Of a stretch of 64,000 nucleotides of DNA, positions 29,823-38,190 are shown in pieces. Position numbers and translations under genes: made by a program. The number at the start of each line of letters is the position of its first letter. Within the stretch, counting starts at the first letter, position 1. The notes beneath the pieces are model-generated. The model worked only from the letters and a program-made list of their open reading frames with translations, was not told the DNA's origin and made no database searches. Source of the stretch: Rufibacter hautae (lineage in GTDB: Bacteria; Bacteroidota; Bacteroidia; Cytophagales; Hymenobacteraceae); contig NZ_VKKY01000003.1 in NCBI RefSeq assembly GCF_008271695.1, positions 186,001-250,000 on the forward strand. The letters run 5' to 3'.

Positions 29823-29871
29823 AAATCAGTAAGTAGCCGCTGGTAGGCGGTACGCACTAATTTATGGAATT
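29815..29871 (-). promoter_or_regulatory. Inverted repeat burying the xerC start codon
   Basis: Perfect 12-bp arms AATTCCATAAAT (29815-29826) and ATTTATGGAATT (29860-29871). In the minus-strand transcript the stem can extend by four more pairs (TAGT/ACTG with one wobble), with a small CCGC/GCGG hairpin in the loop. The xerC AUG (29822-29820) is in the 3' arm, so folding would hide it. The arms are AT-rich and there is no T tract, which argues against a terminator. Confidence 0.75.
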
Positions 29872-29896
29872 ACCACGTAAATTCTAAGGATAAAGC

Positions 29897-30091
29897 CTAG
29901 TAGTTGTCGTTAGCGAACAACTGTTGCTTATAGATAGCTCTTTCTTTCTGCTTTCTTTTAGCAACAGAAGGCTTCTGGAAGAAAGTTCTGGCACGCAGTT
30001 GCTTCAGTACGCCAGTTCTTTCAAATTTCTTTTTGAATCTCTTTAAGGCTTTGTCTACAGACTCGTTATCCTTTACGTTGATGATGATCAT
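29897..30091 (-). CDS. rpsU: 30S ribosomal protein bS21
   Basis: 64 residues from the ATG at 30091 (MIIINVKDNESVDKALKRFK), the family start; the open frame extends further upstream but is not conserved-looking. The basic protein shows the typical RFKKKFERTGVLKQLRAR and KRKQKERAIYK segments. In Bacteroidota, bS21 with bS18 and bS6 helps sequester the anti-Shine-Dalgarno end of 16S rRNA. I see no Shine-Dalgarno sequence before this rpsU. It is the first gene of the rpsU-xerC-hpf cluster. Confidence 0.96.
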   Translation of the reverse strand: MIIINVKDNESVDKALKRFKKKFERTGVLKQLRARTFFQKPSVAKRKQKERAIYKQQLFANDNY

Positions 30092-30130
30092 ATAATAGAT
30101 TGATTTTAAAGTCAATTGTTTTAAGGAGTG

Positions 30131-30162
30131 CAAAGATATTGACAAATCTATTGACAGTCAAT
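30131..30162 (-). promoter_or_regulatory. Candidate promoter of rpsU
   Basis: On the minus strand ATTG (one mismatch from TTTG), a 20-bp spacer and TATCTTTG at 30138-30131, about 40 bp upstream of the rpsU ATG. A second TAnnTTTG (TAGATTTG) lies just upstream at 30150-30143 but has no -33 partner. Confidence 0.55.
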
Positions 30163-30175
30163 ACCTATTCCCTAA

Positions 30176-31315
30176 TTATTTTAATACTGATCTTGAGATA
30201 ACAAGTTTCTGGATTTCTGAGGTACCCTCCCCAATGGTGCAAAGTTTGGCATCACGGTAGTATTTCTCCGCCGGATAATCCTTTGTATAGCCATACCCAC
30301 CGAAAATCTGCACTGCTTCATTTGCCACCCTTACGCTTACCTCTGAGGCATAAAGCTTCGCCATAGCAGATTCCTTGTTCACGTTTTCGCCCCGGTTTTT
30401 CATATCAGCCGCTCTATAGGTCAGCAGGGACGCTGCCTCTATCTCAGTGGCCATATCGGCTATTTTAAAAGCGATACCTTGGAACTGCGCAATGGGTTTG
30501 TTGAATTGCTGGCGTTCTTTTGCATAGGCTAACGCCGCCTCATAAGCTCCTTGGGCAATTCCCAAGCTCAGAGCCGCAATGGAGATGCGGCCGCCGTCCA
30601 GTACTTTCATGGACTGGATAAACCCTTCGCCTACTTCGCCCAAGATATTTTCGTGCGGTACGCGGCAGTCTTCAAAGATTAACTCCGTGGTTTCTGAGGC
30701 GCGCATGCCCAGTTTATCCTCTTTGCGACCCGCTGAGAAACCTTCGGTTGGTTTTTCTATAACGAAAGCAGTCATCCCATGAGAATCACCCACTTCGCCA
30801 GTTCTGGCAATAACTACGGCAATGTTGCTGGATTTACCGTGGGTGATAAAGTTCTTCGCGCCATTTAAAACCCAATGGTCGCCGTCTCTTACCGCAACTG
30901 TGCGCATGTTTCCAGCATCTGATCCGGTATTGGGTTCCGTAAGTCCCCACGCGCCAATCCACTCGGCGGTAGCAAGTTTGGGAAGCCATTTCCGTTTCTG
31001 CTCCTCATTTCCAAACTGAAGGATGTGCCCAGTGCACAAAGAGTTATGGGCAGCCATGGAAAGACCAATGGACCCGTCAATCTTTGATAATTCTGCAATG
31101 GCAGTCACATACTCCAGGTACCCGAAGCCAGATCCGCCGTATTCCTGTGGTACCAACACGCCCATGAGTCCTAATTCGCCCAACTGCTTGAAAACCTGGA
31201 TTGGGAACTCCTGCGATTCATCCCACTTCATCATGTCAGGTTTGATGGACCTTACGCCAAAATCACGGATCATATCAGAAATCATTTGCTGGTTCTCGTT
31301 GTAGATAAGTTGCAT
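30176..31315 (-). CDS. Acyl-CoA dehydrogenase
   Basis: 379 residues, the standard length. FAD-dependent alpha,beta-dehydrogenation of acyl-CoA in fatty-acid or branched-chain amino-acid breakdown. Signatures are GAWGLTEPNTGSDAGNM, WVLNGAKNFITHG and the C-terminal FGGYGYTKDYPAEKYYRDAK. The catalytic base Glu363 lies in TIGEGTSEIQ, the short-chain/butyryl-type position. It is a single gene; no electron-transfer flavoprotein or thiolase lies nearby, so chain-length preference cannot be set. Confidence 0.95.
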   Translation of the reverse strand: MQLIYNENQQMISDMIRDFGVRSIKPDMMKWDESQEFPIQVFKQLGELGLMGVLVPQEYGGSGFGYLEYVTAIAELSKIDGSIGLSMAAHNSLCTGHILQFGNEEQKRKWLPKLATAEWIGAWGLTEPNTGSDAGNMRTVAVRDGDHWVLNGAKNFITHGKSSNIAVVIARTGEVGDSHGMTAFVIEKPTEGFSAGRKEDKLGMRASETTELIFEDCRVPHENILGEVGEGFIQSMKVLDGGRISIAALSLGIAQGAYEAALAYAKERQQFNKPIAQFQGIAFKIADMATEIEAASLLTYRAADMKNRGENVNKESAMAKLYASEVSVRVANEAVQIFGGYGYTKDYPAEKYYRDAKLCTIGEGTSEIQKLVISRSVLK

Positions 31316-31674
31316 TTGGGTATATGTTATCTTTTTAGTCTTGTTTTTATAAAAGTAACATAAAAACTCTATCCTACCTAACGTATGTTAGTGTTTCTGG
31401 TTTTTAACTGTGGGAAATGTCAATCCTTAAGATTGAAGGGGTTGTATAAGCAGTTTTCCATCTTAAGTTTAGGGTGCCTGCAATTTTTATATAAACTTTT
31501 TTGCTGAAAAAAGGCTGTTTAGTTGATAAAGTGTTTTTGAAGTAGACCTATTCCTTTATCCAGGATTTTGGCGTAGCCATTACTTTTGCCTTACTTTGTA
31601 GTTGGATTTGTCTGTGCCTAACTTAAGTAAGGTGCAGATGTTTAATTTAAATTTTAGACCCTTCCTGTATAGGT
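31316..31674. other. Divergent intergenic region before the polysaccharide export operon
   Basis: About 360 bp between divergent genes. A TACTTTTG near 31585 fits the -7 consensus but lacks a -33 partner. I see no RNA gene. A weak repeat-like segment (TTTTTTGCTGAAAAAAGGC, about 31497-31515) is too degenerate to call. Confidence 0.45.
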
Positions 31675-32505
31675 ATGCTTTTTGCTTTCCGCAAACCAAT
31701 TTTCTATCTCCTTCTTTTGATCGGGATTTCGCAACTCAGTTCCTGTAATGTCTATCGTCAGAACGTAATGTTCAGAACGGAAGGAGACGTGAACGCTGAC
31801 CTGCTCCGTGCCTCTACAGCTGAAGCTGGAAGAAATTATAAAATCCAGCCCAACGACGTCCTGAATATTCGGATTTATACGAACAAAGGTGAGATTTTGG
31901 TAGACCCTAACAACTTCTTGCGGCAGGAATTAACTCAGACGGGAAATAGCGGAGGACGGAGTGTTTCATCCCAACAGAACAATCAAAAAGAGCAACAGGA
32001 ATACACGGTTTTGCCCAATGGTGAAGTGAAGGTTCCTATGATTGGTTTTGTGCCGGTGCAGGGGCTAACTGTTTCTCAAGCCGATAGCCTATTCCAAAGC
32101 AGATTTGAAACTTATTACAGAGACACCTATGTTTATTCACAAGTAATCAGTAGAAGGGTAGTAGTGCTTGGTGCCACAGGGGGAAGAGTGGTTCCCCTTT
32201 CAAATGAAAATATCAACGTGGTGGAGGTTTTGGCTCTGGCTGGTGGTATCCCAGAAAACGGAAAAGCTCAAAATATAAGATTGATACGGGATGTTGCTTC
32301 AGGGAGACCTATTGTGCATGTCATAGATCTTTCCACTATAGCGGGTTTGCAGCGGGCAAGTCTCAAAGTTCAGCCTAATGATGTCATTTACGTGGAACCA
32401 GTGCGACGGGTATTTAATGAATCCTTGCGGGATGTTTTAACAGTGGTGGGGGCTCTTTCAAATGTGCTTACCTCTTATATCGTTATCCGGAATATAATCA
32501 ATTAA
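31675..32505 (+). CDS. Polysaccharide biosynthesis/export lipoprotein (Wza/BexD-like)
   Basis: 276 residues. Lipobox LSSC at Cys24. The polysaccharide-export domain (about 55-160) begins YKIQPNDVLNIRIYT and continues YTVLPNGEVKVPMIGFVPVQGLT. An SLBB-like segment follows (VVVLGATGGRVVPLSNENINVVEVLALAGGI), then a hydrophobic C-terminus. It should form the outer-membrane part of a capsule/exopolysaccharide channel, working with the tyrosine autokinase encoded 15 bp downstream. It is the first gene of a co-directional run. Confidence 0.92.
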   Translation: MLFAFRKPIFYLLLLIGISQLSSCNVYRQNVMFRTEGDVNADLLRASTAEAGRNYKIQPNDVLNIRIYTNKGEILVDPNNFLRQELTQTGNSGGRSVSSQQNNQKEQQEYTVLPNGEVKVPMIGFVPVQGLTVSQADSLFQSRFETYYRDTYVYSQVISRRVVVLGATGGRVVPLSNENINVVEVLALAGGIPENGKAQNIRLIRDVASGRPIVHVIDLSTIAGLQRASLKVQPNDVIYVEPVRRVFNESLRDVLTVVGALSNVLTSYIVIRNIIN

Positions 32506-32520
32506 GGTCAAAGTAATTTC

Positions 32521-34959
32521 ATGAGCGTAAAAACAGTCAATGATCTGGATGAACTGGATCATCGTTTGGGAGGTGTGGAAGATGAAGAGGATGACGGAGG
32601 GACAAGCATAGATTTTGTTACCCTTCTGCATGTAGTACGGCGCAGCATTCCTTGGGTGTTACTGCTTGTTTTGTTAGGAGGCTCAGCCTCTTATCTTTAT
32701 TTAAGATATACCAAAAAAGTATATGAGTCTTCCTCCACTATCAAGTTAGATGAGCAGTCTGAGGCGGGTGTGCTTGGACTGGAGAATAATGGTCTTACAG
32801 TAGAGTCTGGTGTTGGAAAACTCCAAGGAGAAGTTGACCTGATTAAGTCTAATATTGTATATGAAAGACTGAAGAAAACAATGCCTCTGCAGGTGAGTTA
32901 CCATGTGGAGGCACGGGTGCTAGATGCTGAATTGTATAAAGACAGTCCGTTTGAAGTAAGTTACGACTCTACAAACTTTGATGTATATGATCAAAAAATA
33001 TACGTAAAGTTTGAATCCCCTAGCAAATTCGACGTTTATGTAGGTGAAGAAGGAAGCCATACTTCGCATATTGTTGGTGTTCCGTTTAAATTTTCCGGTA
33101 GTACCCTTACTGTCAATCCTTCCTCTTCCTTCACTACTTCTAATGTTGGAGAAACCTATTACTTTATAGTTCATAGTAATCAGGCCCTGAAAGGATACAT
33201 AGACAATAACCTAACCACAGCTATATTAAATCCGGAGTCTAAAACTATTCAGATTTCATTTAAAGACTTTAACCGGTACAAAGCACACGATATCGTTAAC
33301 AATATTGACGCTGTTTATTTGCAGCACAAGATTGAGCGAAGCAACCAGGCTAGTAGACAAACCCTTAGTTTCTTAAATGATCAGTTGAAGGAAACAGAAG
33401 ACAGTCTTCGAAAGGCTGAGAACGATATTGAAAGGTTTGTAAGACAGACCAAGTCTTATGATATCAAGTCTAATTTGCAGGAAGCACTTGGCCAAGTTCA
33501 AGAACTAGAAAAAGAAAAGCTGGAGCTCCGGTTCCAATTATCGCTTCTGAACACCATTCAGGCAAAGGTTCAGAGGAATGAAGATTTAGGGATGGTAGTT
33601 TCCGGTCTCCAAGGACAGGGAAATCAAGATCCTGAACTAGCCGAACAATTAACAGAATTGAGCGATCTGCAGGCTCGCCTAAGAACTGTTAGGTTGACCA
33701 GCAGAGGAAATACCACTGCGGATAATGCTTTAGAAGAAAAACTAGCGTTTTCCCAAAATAGGATTGCTGGAATCCTAAATAGTAGCAGAGCGCTGGTCCA
33801 AACAAAGATCCAGAACATTGACAGAAACCAGTCAGAGCTTACTGGCAAAATCTTACAGGCACCTTCTCAGGAAACGGAGCGGGCGAGGCTAGAGCGTATA
33901 TTTGGACTTTATGAAAGCTTCTTTACGCAAATCCTGAATAAAAGAGTGGAGTATGGAATCGCCATGGCAGGCACTACCCCAGATTTCCAGATCTTATCTC
34001 CTGCCAACCTTCCTGATGAGTCTAGCCCTATTTCTCCTAACAGGCTTATCATCTATGCTATAGGTATTGCTGGAGGGTTATTCTTAGGTGTGGGTTTGAT
34101 TGCCACCCGGTATCTGATGCATGATACTGTCACCAATGTTCGTGAATTGGAACGCAATATATCTGTTCCGGTACTTGGGGTTGTGCCCTCTTATGACAAG
34201 CAGAAGATGCCATTTTCTAAGCTGGTGGTGAACCATAACCCTAAGTCTGCATTAAGTGAGTCTATTCGTTCTATAAGGACGAACCTAGAGTTTATGAGTG
34301 CTTCCAAGAAGAAAAGGATTATTTCTGTTACCTCCACAATTAGTGGAGAGGGAAAAACTTTTGTAGCAGTTAATTTAGGAGGAATAATTTCAATGTCTGG
34401 GTTGAAAGTAGTTGTCCTTGACTTAGATATGCGCAAACCTAAGGTGCATATTGCCTTAGATGGAGATAATAGCAAAGGAATGAGCACGATTCTCATAGAC
34501 AAACATACCGTCTTTGAAAGTGTGCAAAAGACTTCCATAATTGACCTCGATTTTATATCTGCAGGACCTATGCCCCCAAATCCGTCTGAGTTGATTATGA
34601 GCAGCCGTTTTGATGCTGTTTTAGAGGAATTGTATCAGCTCTATGATATAATCTTAATTGATAGCCCTCCAGTTGGTTTGGTAACAGACGGAGTGTTAAT
34701 TATGCGTAAAGCAGATATTCCACTTTACATTATACGGGCTAATTACTCTAAAAAAGCTTTCTTGAAAGGTATTGATAAAGTGGTGCGGACAAACCACCTT
34801 TCTAACATGGCGGCCATCTTAAATGATGTGAGCGGGGCCAATATGTACGGTTATGGTTATGGCTATGGGTACGGATATGGTTATGGGTACGGGCAGGGGT
34901 ACTACGATGAGGAAGTAAAACCTACTTTTGGAAGCAAATTGAAGTCTATTTTCAAATAG
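32521..34959 (+). CDS. Polysaccharide co-polymerase / tyrosine autokinase (Wzc-like) with Tyr-Gly tail
   Basis: 812 residues. A Wzz-type N-terminus with one membrane segment (about 40-62) is followed by a large periplasmic part with a coiled coil (about 265-460) and a second membrane segment (about 505-530). The cytoplasmic BY-kinase domain has Walker A STISGEGKT (Lys612), Walker A' VVVLDLDMRKP (Asp634, Asp636) and Walker B IILIDSPP (Asp714). It controls polymer length and export through cycles of tyrosine phosphorylation. The C-terminal cluster is unusual: eight tyrosines alternating with glycine (Tyr776 to Tyr790), then GQGYYDEE (Tyr794, Tyr795). The cognate phosphatase gene follows after 4 bp. 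Confidence 0.95.
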   Translation: MSVKTVNDLDELDHRLGGVEDEEDDGGTSIDFVTLLHVVRRSIPWVLLLVLLGGSASYLYLRYTKKVYESSSTIKLDEQSEAGVLGLENNGLTVESGVGKLQGEVDLIKSNIVYERLKKTMPLQVSYHVEARVLDAELYKDSPFEVSYDSTNFDVYDQKIYVKFESPSKFDVYVGEEGSHTSHIVGVPFKFSGSTLTVNPSSSFTTSNVGETYYFIVHSNQALKGYIDNNLTTAILNPESKTIQISFKDFNRYKAHDIVNNIDAVYLQHKIERSNQASRQTLSFLNDQLKETEDSLRKAENDIERFVRQTKSYDIKSNLQEALGQVQELEKEKLELRFQLSLLNTIQAKVQRNEDLGMVVSGLQGQGNQDPELAEQLTELSDLQARLRTVRLTSRGNTTADNALEEKLAFSQNRIAGILNSSRALVQTKIQNIDRNQSELTGKILQAPSQETERARLERIFGLYESFFTQILNKRVEYGIAMAGTTPDFQILSPANLPDESSPISPNRLIIYAIGIAGGLFLGVGLIATRYLMHDTVTNVRELERNISVPVLGVVPSYDKQKMPFSKLVVNHNPKSALSESIRSIRTNLEFMSASKKKRIISVTSTISGEGKTFVAVNLGGIISMSGLKVVVLDLDMRKPKVHIALDGDNSKGMSTILIDKHTVFESVQKTSIIDLDFISAGPMPPNPSELIMSSRFDAVLEELYQLYDIILIDSPPVGLVTDGVLIMRKADIPLYIIRANYSKKAFLKGIDKVVRTNHLSNMAAILNDVSGANMYGYGYGYGYGYGYGYGQGYYDEEVKPTFGSKLKSIFK

Positions 34960-34963
34960 ATAT

Positions 34964-35716
34964 ATGTGGGGTAGTCTTCGTAAACTCTGGGGTAAGAGTG
35001 AGACTGCTGCCTCTTCTTTTGCTGATCTATTTGCCGATATGCACTCGCATCTACTCCCGGGGTTAGATGACGGAGCTGCAACCTTGGAAGATTCTATGCA
35101 GCTTCTTGAAGGCCTATCCGCGTTGGGCTTCAAGAAGCTTTGCATGACGCCCCATATTATGGGCGATTTTTATAAAAACACCCCAGAATCTATCAAGGCT
35201 AAGCTACAGGAACTCCAAGAGGCGGCGAATGCAAGAGGCTTTGGGGTAGCGCTTTCCTGTGCGGCAGAGTATTACCTAGATGAATGGTTTTCCGCCAAGC
35301 TGGAAAAAGGAGAGGAACTCCTGACTTTTGGGGGAGACCGTAAGTTTCTGCTGATTGAGACCTCCTATATGAACGAGCCATCGCATCTGCGGCAGGTGAT
35401 TTTTGCGACTCAGGCTGCGGGTTATGCCCCTGTTTTAGCACACCCAGAAAGATACACCTACTTTTATGGAAGAATGGAGAACCTATTATCTTTAAGGGAG
35501 ACGGGGGTGCTGTTTCAGATTAACACTAACTCCTTGACTGGTTATTATTCTAAACAGGCCAAAGAGGTAGCCCGCCAGCTCATAAAAAGAAAAGCCGTTG
35601 AGTTTTTAGGGACGGATACACACTCGATGAAGCATATAAAGGTCTTGGAACGGGTAGTACATGAACCTTTGTTTCAGGAAGCGATTAAATTACCCCTCCT
35701 AAATACCACGCTGTAA
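34964..35716 (+). CDS. PHP-type tyrosine-protein phosphatase (CpsB/YwqE-like)
   Basis: 250 residues. PHP metal-binding motifs are DMHSHLLPGLDDGA (His27, His29, Asp35), MTPHIMGDFY, AAEYYLD, APVLAHPERY and FLGTDTHS. Manganese-dependent phosphatases of this family remove phosphate from the tyrosine cluster of BY-kinases. The 4-bp gap to the autokinase gene supports exactly this pairing. The length matches the family. Confidence 0.93.
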   Translation: MWGSLRKLWGKSETAASSFADLFADMHSHLLPGLDDGAATLEDSMQLLEGLSALGFKKLCMTPHIMGDFYKNTPESIKAKLQELQEAANARGFGVALSCAAEYYLDEWFSAKLEKGEELLTFGGDRKFLLIETSYMNEPSHLRQVIFATQAAGYAPVLAHPERYTYFYGRMENLLSLRETGVLFQINTNSLTGYYSKQAKEVARQLIKRKAVEFLGTDTHSMKHIKVLERVVHEPLFQEAIKLPLLNTTL

Positions 35717-35734
35717 CTTAATTCCAATCTCCTT

Positions 35735-36718
35735 TTGAAACATGTCCTGGTTACCGGTGGCAGTGGCCTTTTAGGCCATTTTCTTTTACAGCGTCTGCTG
35801 GAGGAAGGCTATGTGGTTACGGCTATTATTAGGAAAACTGAGTCGAAAATAAAGCATCCTAACTTAAAGTGGGTTGCGGGAGATATACTAGACCCTTTAT
35901 TGCTGCGGTCTTTGGTGCAGGGGGTGGAGGAAGTCTACCATTGCGCAGGCTTTGTCTCCTATGCCCCGCAAGATGCCGGGCTGCTGCAGCAAATAAATGT
36001 AGACGGTACGACCAATGTAGTAGATGCCTGTCTGGCAACTCCGGGGGTGAAGCTCTGCCATGTCAGTTCTATTGCGGCCATTAACCGGAAAAAGGGCGAG
36101 AAACTCATTCAGGAAGACGTTAAGTGGGATCCGGCAGTAGAGAGGTCGGTGTATGCGTTCTCCAAGCATTATGCGGAGATGGAGGTATGGCGAGGGATCT
36201 CCGAAGGTCTGCAGGCGGTGATTGTAAATCCGTCAGTCATCCTAGGGCCTGGTGATTTAGAGCGAAGCAGTACCCAACTTTTCAAATATATTTCCGATGA
36301 GCGTGCCTTCTATACCCAAGGGTATGCTAACTTCGTAGATGTGCGGGATGTGGTAGAGTGCATGTGGCGGTTAATGAACGGAAACCACTGGGGCGAACGT
36401 TTTATCATTAACGGACACCAGGCCTCCTACCATGATTTCTTCCAGGCCGTGGCATCTTTGATGAATAAAAAGGCTCCTAACGTGAAAGTGCCTTCTTGGG
36501 TGGCAGAGATAGTATGGCGTTTAGAGAGTGTTCGGGGAAAATTGACAGGAACCAAACCGCTGATTACCAAGGAAACTGCCCGGATGGCAAAAGAGGAGCA
36601 CTTTTATTCCAATTCAAAAGTAAAGGCAGCAACTGGGATTACTTTCTGTCCGTTGCAAGATACCCTGCGTTGGAGTTGTGAAGAGCTTGCGAAAGCAGGA
36701 ACCATCCAGCGCACTTAA
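35735..36718 (+). CDS. NAD-dependent epimerase/dehydratase (extended SDR)
   Basis: 327 residues, start codon TTG at 35735. Rossmann motif TGGSGLLG (residues 7-14), a Ser112 region (CHVSSIAAI) and the catalytic YxxxK at Tyr140-Lys144 (YAFSK). It is of the dihydroflavonol-reductase/3-beta-HSD-like branch rather than a clear sugar-nucleotide epimerase. A role in nucleotide-sugar supply for the polysaccharide is suggested by position only. The gap to the phosphatase gene is 18 bp. Confidence 0.85.
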   Translation: MKHVLVTGGSGLLGHFLLQRLLEEGYVVTAIIRKTESKIKHPNLKWVAGDILDPLLLRSLVQGVEEVYHCAGFVSYAPQDAGLLQQINVDGTTNVVDACLATPGVKLCHVSSIAAINRKKGEKLIQEDVKWDPAVERSVYAFSKHYAEMEVWRGISEGLQAVIVNPSVILGPGDLERSSTQLFKYISDERAFYTQGYANFVDVRDVVECMWRLMNGNHWGERFIINGHQASYHDFFQAVASLMNKKAPNVKVPSWVAEIVWRLESVRGKLTGTKPLITKETARMAKEEHFYSNSKVKAATGITFCPLQDTLRWSCEELAKAGTIQRT

Positions 36719-36744
36719 ATAGGGTAGAGGTGTTGTATTGAGAA

Positions 36745-36762
36745 GGGCCATGACCATGGCCC
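36745..36762. other. Small inverted repeat between epimerase and TPR genes
   Basis: GGGCCATG and CATGGCCC separated by two bases. There is no T tract, so termination is doubtful; it could be a binding site. Confidence 0.4.
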
Positions 36763-36782
36763 ATGTTGAGATTTACTTGTAG

Positions 36783-38183
36783 ATGAACGATAATTTTGAA
36801 GATTTCTCCAGCGAAGACCTGGACCTTGTAAGAAGGTTCGAAAACATGCTGGAGTCTAATACTACTGTTTTCTTTGATCTCTCAGATTATGAGAGTATCA
36901 TAGATTATTATGCCAATAGCTTTAACTACAGCCAAGCTTTAAAGGCTTGTGATGTGGGTATCACGCAATATCCTTTTTCCACAGAATTGCTCATAGACAA
37001 GGCGCAAGTGCTGGCTATGCTGGGGGCGTTTGACGAGGCATTGAACCTTGTGGAGGAGGTGGCGCAGATGGAGCCTGACAATGAAGATATCCCTTTGACC
37101 AAAGGCATTATTTTTAACCAAAAAGGAGATTTCGCGCTGGCGATTGACTGTTTCAAGCAGGCGGTGGACCAATCTGAGGTAAAGGATGACATCTATTTCA
37201 ATATAGGGCTTTCGTACCAGAGTTGGGGCAAGTTCAAGGCCGCCATGAAGTACTACAAGAAGAGCCTGCTCCTGAACATGGAGAATGAATTGGCGTTGCA
37301 GGAACTGCTGTATTGCCTGGAGATTACCGGCGAAGGTGATGATGTCATCAACTTCTTCCAAGGGTTCGTGGATGAGGACCCGTATTCTGCCATGGCTTGG
37401 TTTAACTTAGGTTTGGCGCAGAGCAGATTGGGAAACCATGAAAAGGCCGTAGGGGCTTATGAGTACGCGACGCTTATTCAGCCGGATTTGGCTCCTGCGT
37501 ACGTGAACCTGGCTAATAACTACGTGTACATGGGCGAGTTCACCAAAGCCATTGAGGCTTTCCAGAGCGCTTTAGAGCATACGGAGCCAAACGCCGATAT
37601 CCTGTGCAACATAGGTGAGTGCTATGAGAAACTTTCGCAGTGGGACCTTTCGCACAAATACTACCAGAAAGCCATTGACCTCTCTCCAGAAATGGACGAG
37701 GCTTGGTTTGGGATTGGGGTGATTCTTGACCTGCAGGGCAAATGGATGGAAGCCGTTCATTTCTATAAGAAAGCCATCTCCTTTTACGCCGAGAACTCAG
37801 ATTATTGGCTGGCTTTGGCCGCGGCCGAGTACCAATTGGGTAACATCATCTCCAGCGTAGAAGCCTACGAGCAGGCCAGCACCCTAGCCCCCGAGAATAA
37901 AGATATCTGGCTGAACTGGTCCATCATCCTGTACGAGCAAGGCAACTATGAGGGGGCTATCGACCTCCTCCTGAATGCCTTAGAGTTGCAGCCCGATGAA
38001 GCCGAGCTTCAATATCGTCTTTGTGCCTATAGCCTGGCGGCAGGAAAGTATAAACAGGCATATAATTATTTAGAAAATGCCTTAATTTTGGACTTCGATA
38101 AGCATAGGCTTCTCTTCGATTTCTTTCCTGAACTGGAGTCCCAGCGGGCCCTTGCCCGCTTGATAGACCAGTATCGCAAATAA
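36783..38183 (+). CDS. Tetratricopeptide-repeat protein
   Basis: 466 residues made almost entirely of TPR helices, about ten to eleven repeats (for example FNIGLSYQSWGKFKAAMKYY, AWFNLGLAQSRLGNHEKAVG, AYVNLANNYVYMGEFTKAIE). There is no signal peptide, so it is likely a cytoplasmic scaffold. A conserved-looking acidic N-terminus (NFEDFSSEDLDLVRRFE) precedes the repeats. The gene lies 7 bp before the phosphosulfolactate-synthase-like gene and is probably co-transcribed. The partner is unknown. Confidence 0.9.
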   Translation: MNDNFEDFSSEDLDLVRRFENMLESNTTVFFDLSDYESIIDYYANSFNYSQALKACDVGITQYPFSTELLIDKAQVLAMLGAFDEALNLVEEVAQMEPDNEDIPLTKGIIFNQKGDFALAIDCFKQAVDQSEVKDDIYFNIGLSYQSWGKFKAAMKYYKKSLLLNMENELALQELLYCLEITGEGDDVINFFQGFVDEDPYSAMAWFNLGLAQSRLGNHEKAVGAYEYATLIQPDLAPAYVNLANNYVYMGEFTKAIEAFQSALEHTEPNADILCNIGECYEKLSQWDLSHKYYQKAIDLSPEMDEAWFGIGVILDLQGKWMEAVHFYKKAISFYAENSDYWLALAAAEYQLGNIISSVEAYEQASTLAPENKDIWLNWSIILYEQGNYEGAIDLLLNALELQPDEAELQYRLCAYSLAAGKYKQAYNYLENALILDFDKHRLLFDFFPELESQRALARLIDQYRK

Positions 38184-38190
38184 CGCTTAC

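Noticed and set aside
29815..29871. dif recombination site next to xerC
   Set aside because: Arms are 33 bp apart, whereas dif has 11-bp arms with a 6-bp centre; the sequence does not fit.
34846..34911. Hexamer repeat as a possible CRISPR or VNTR array
   Set aside because: It is in-frame coding sequence for a Tyr-Gly tail, not spaced repeats.
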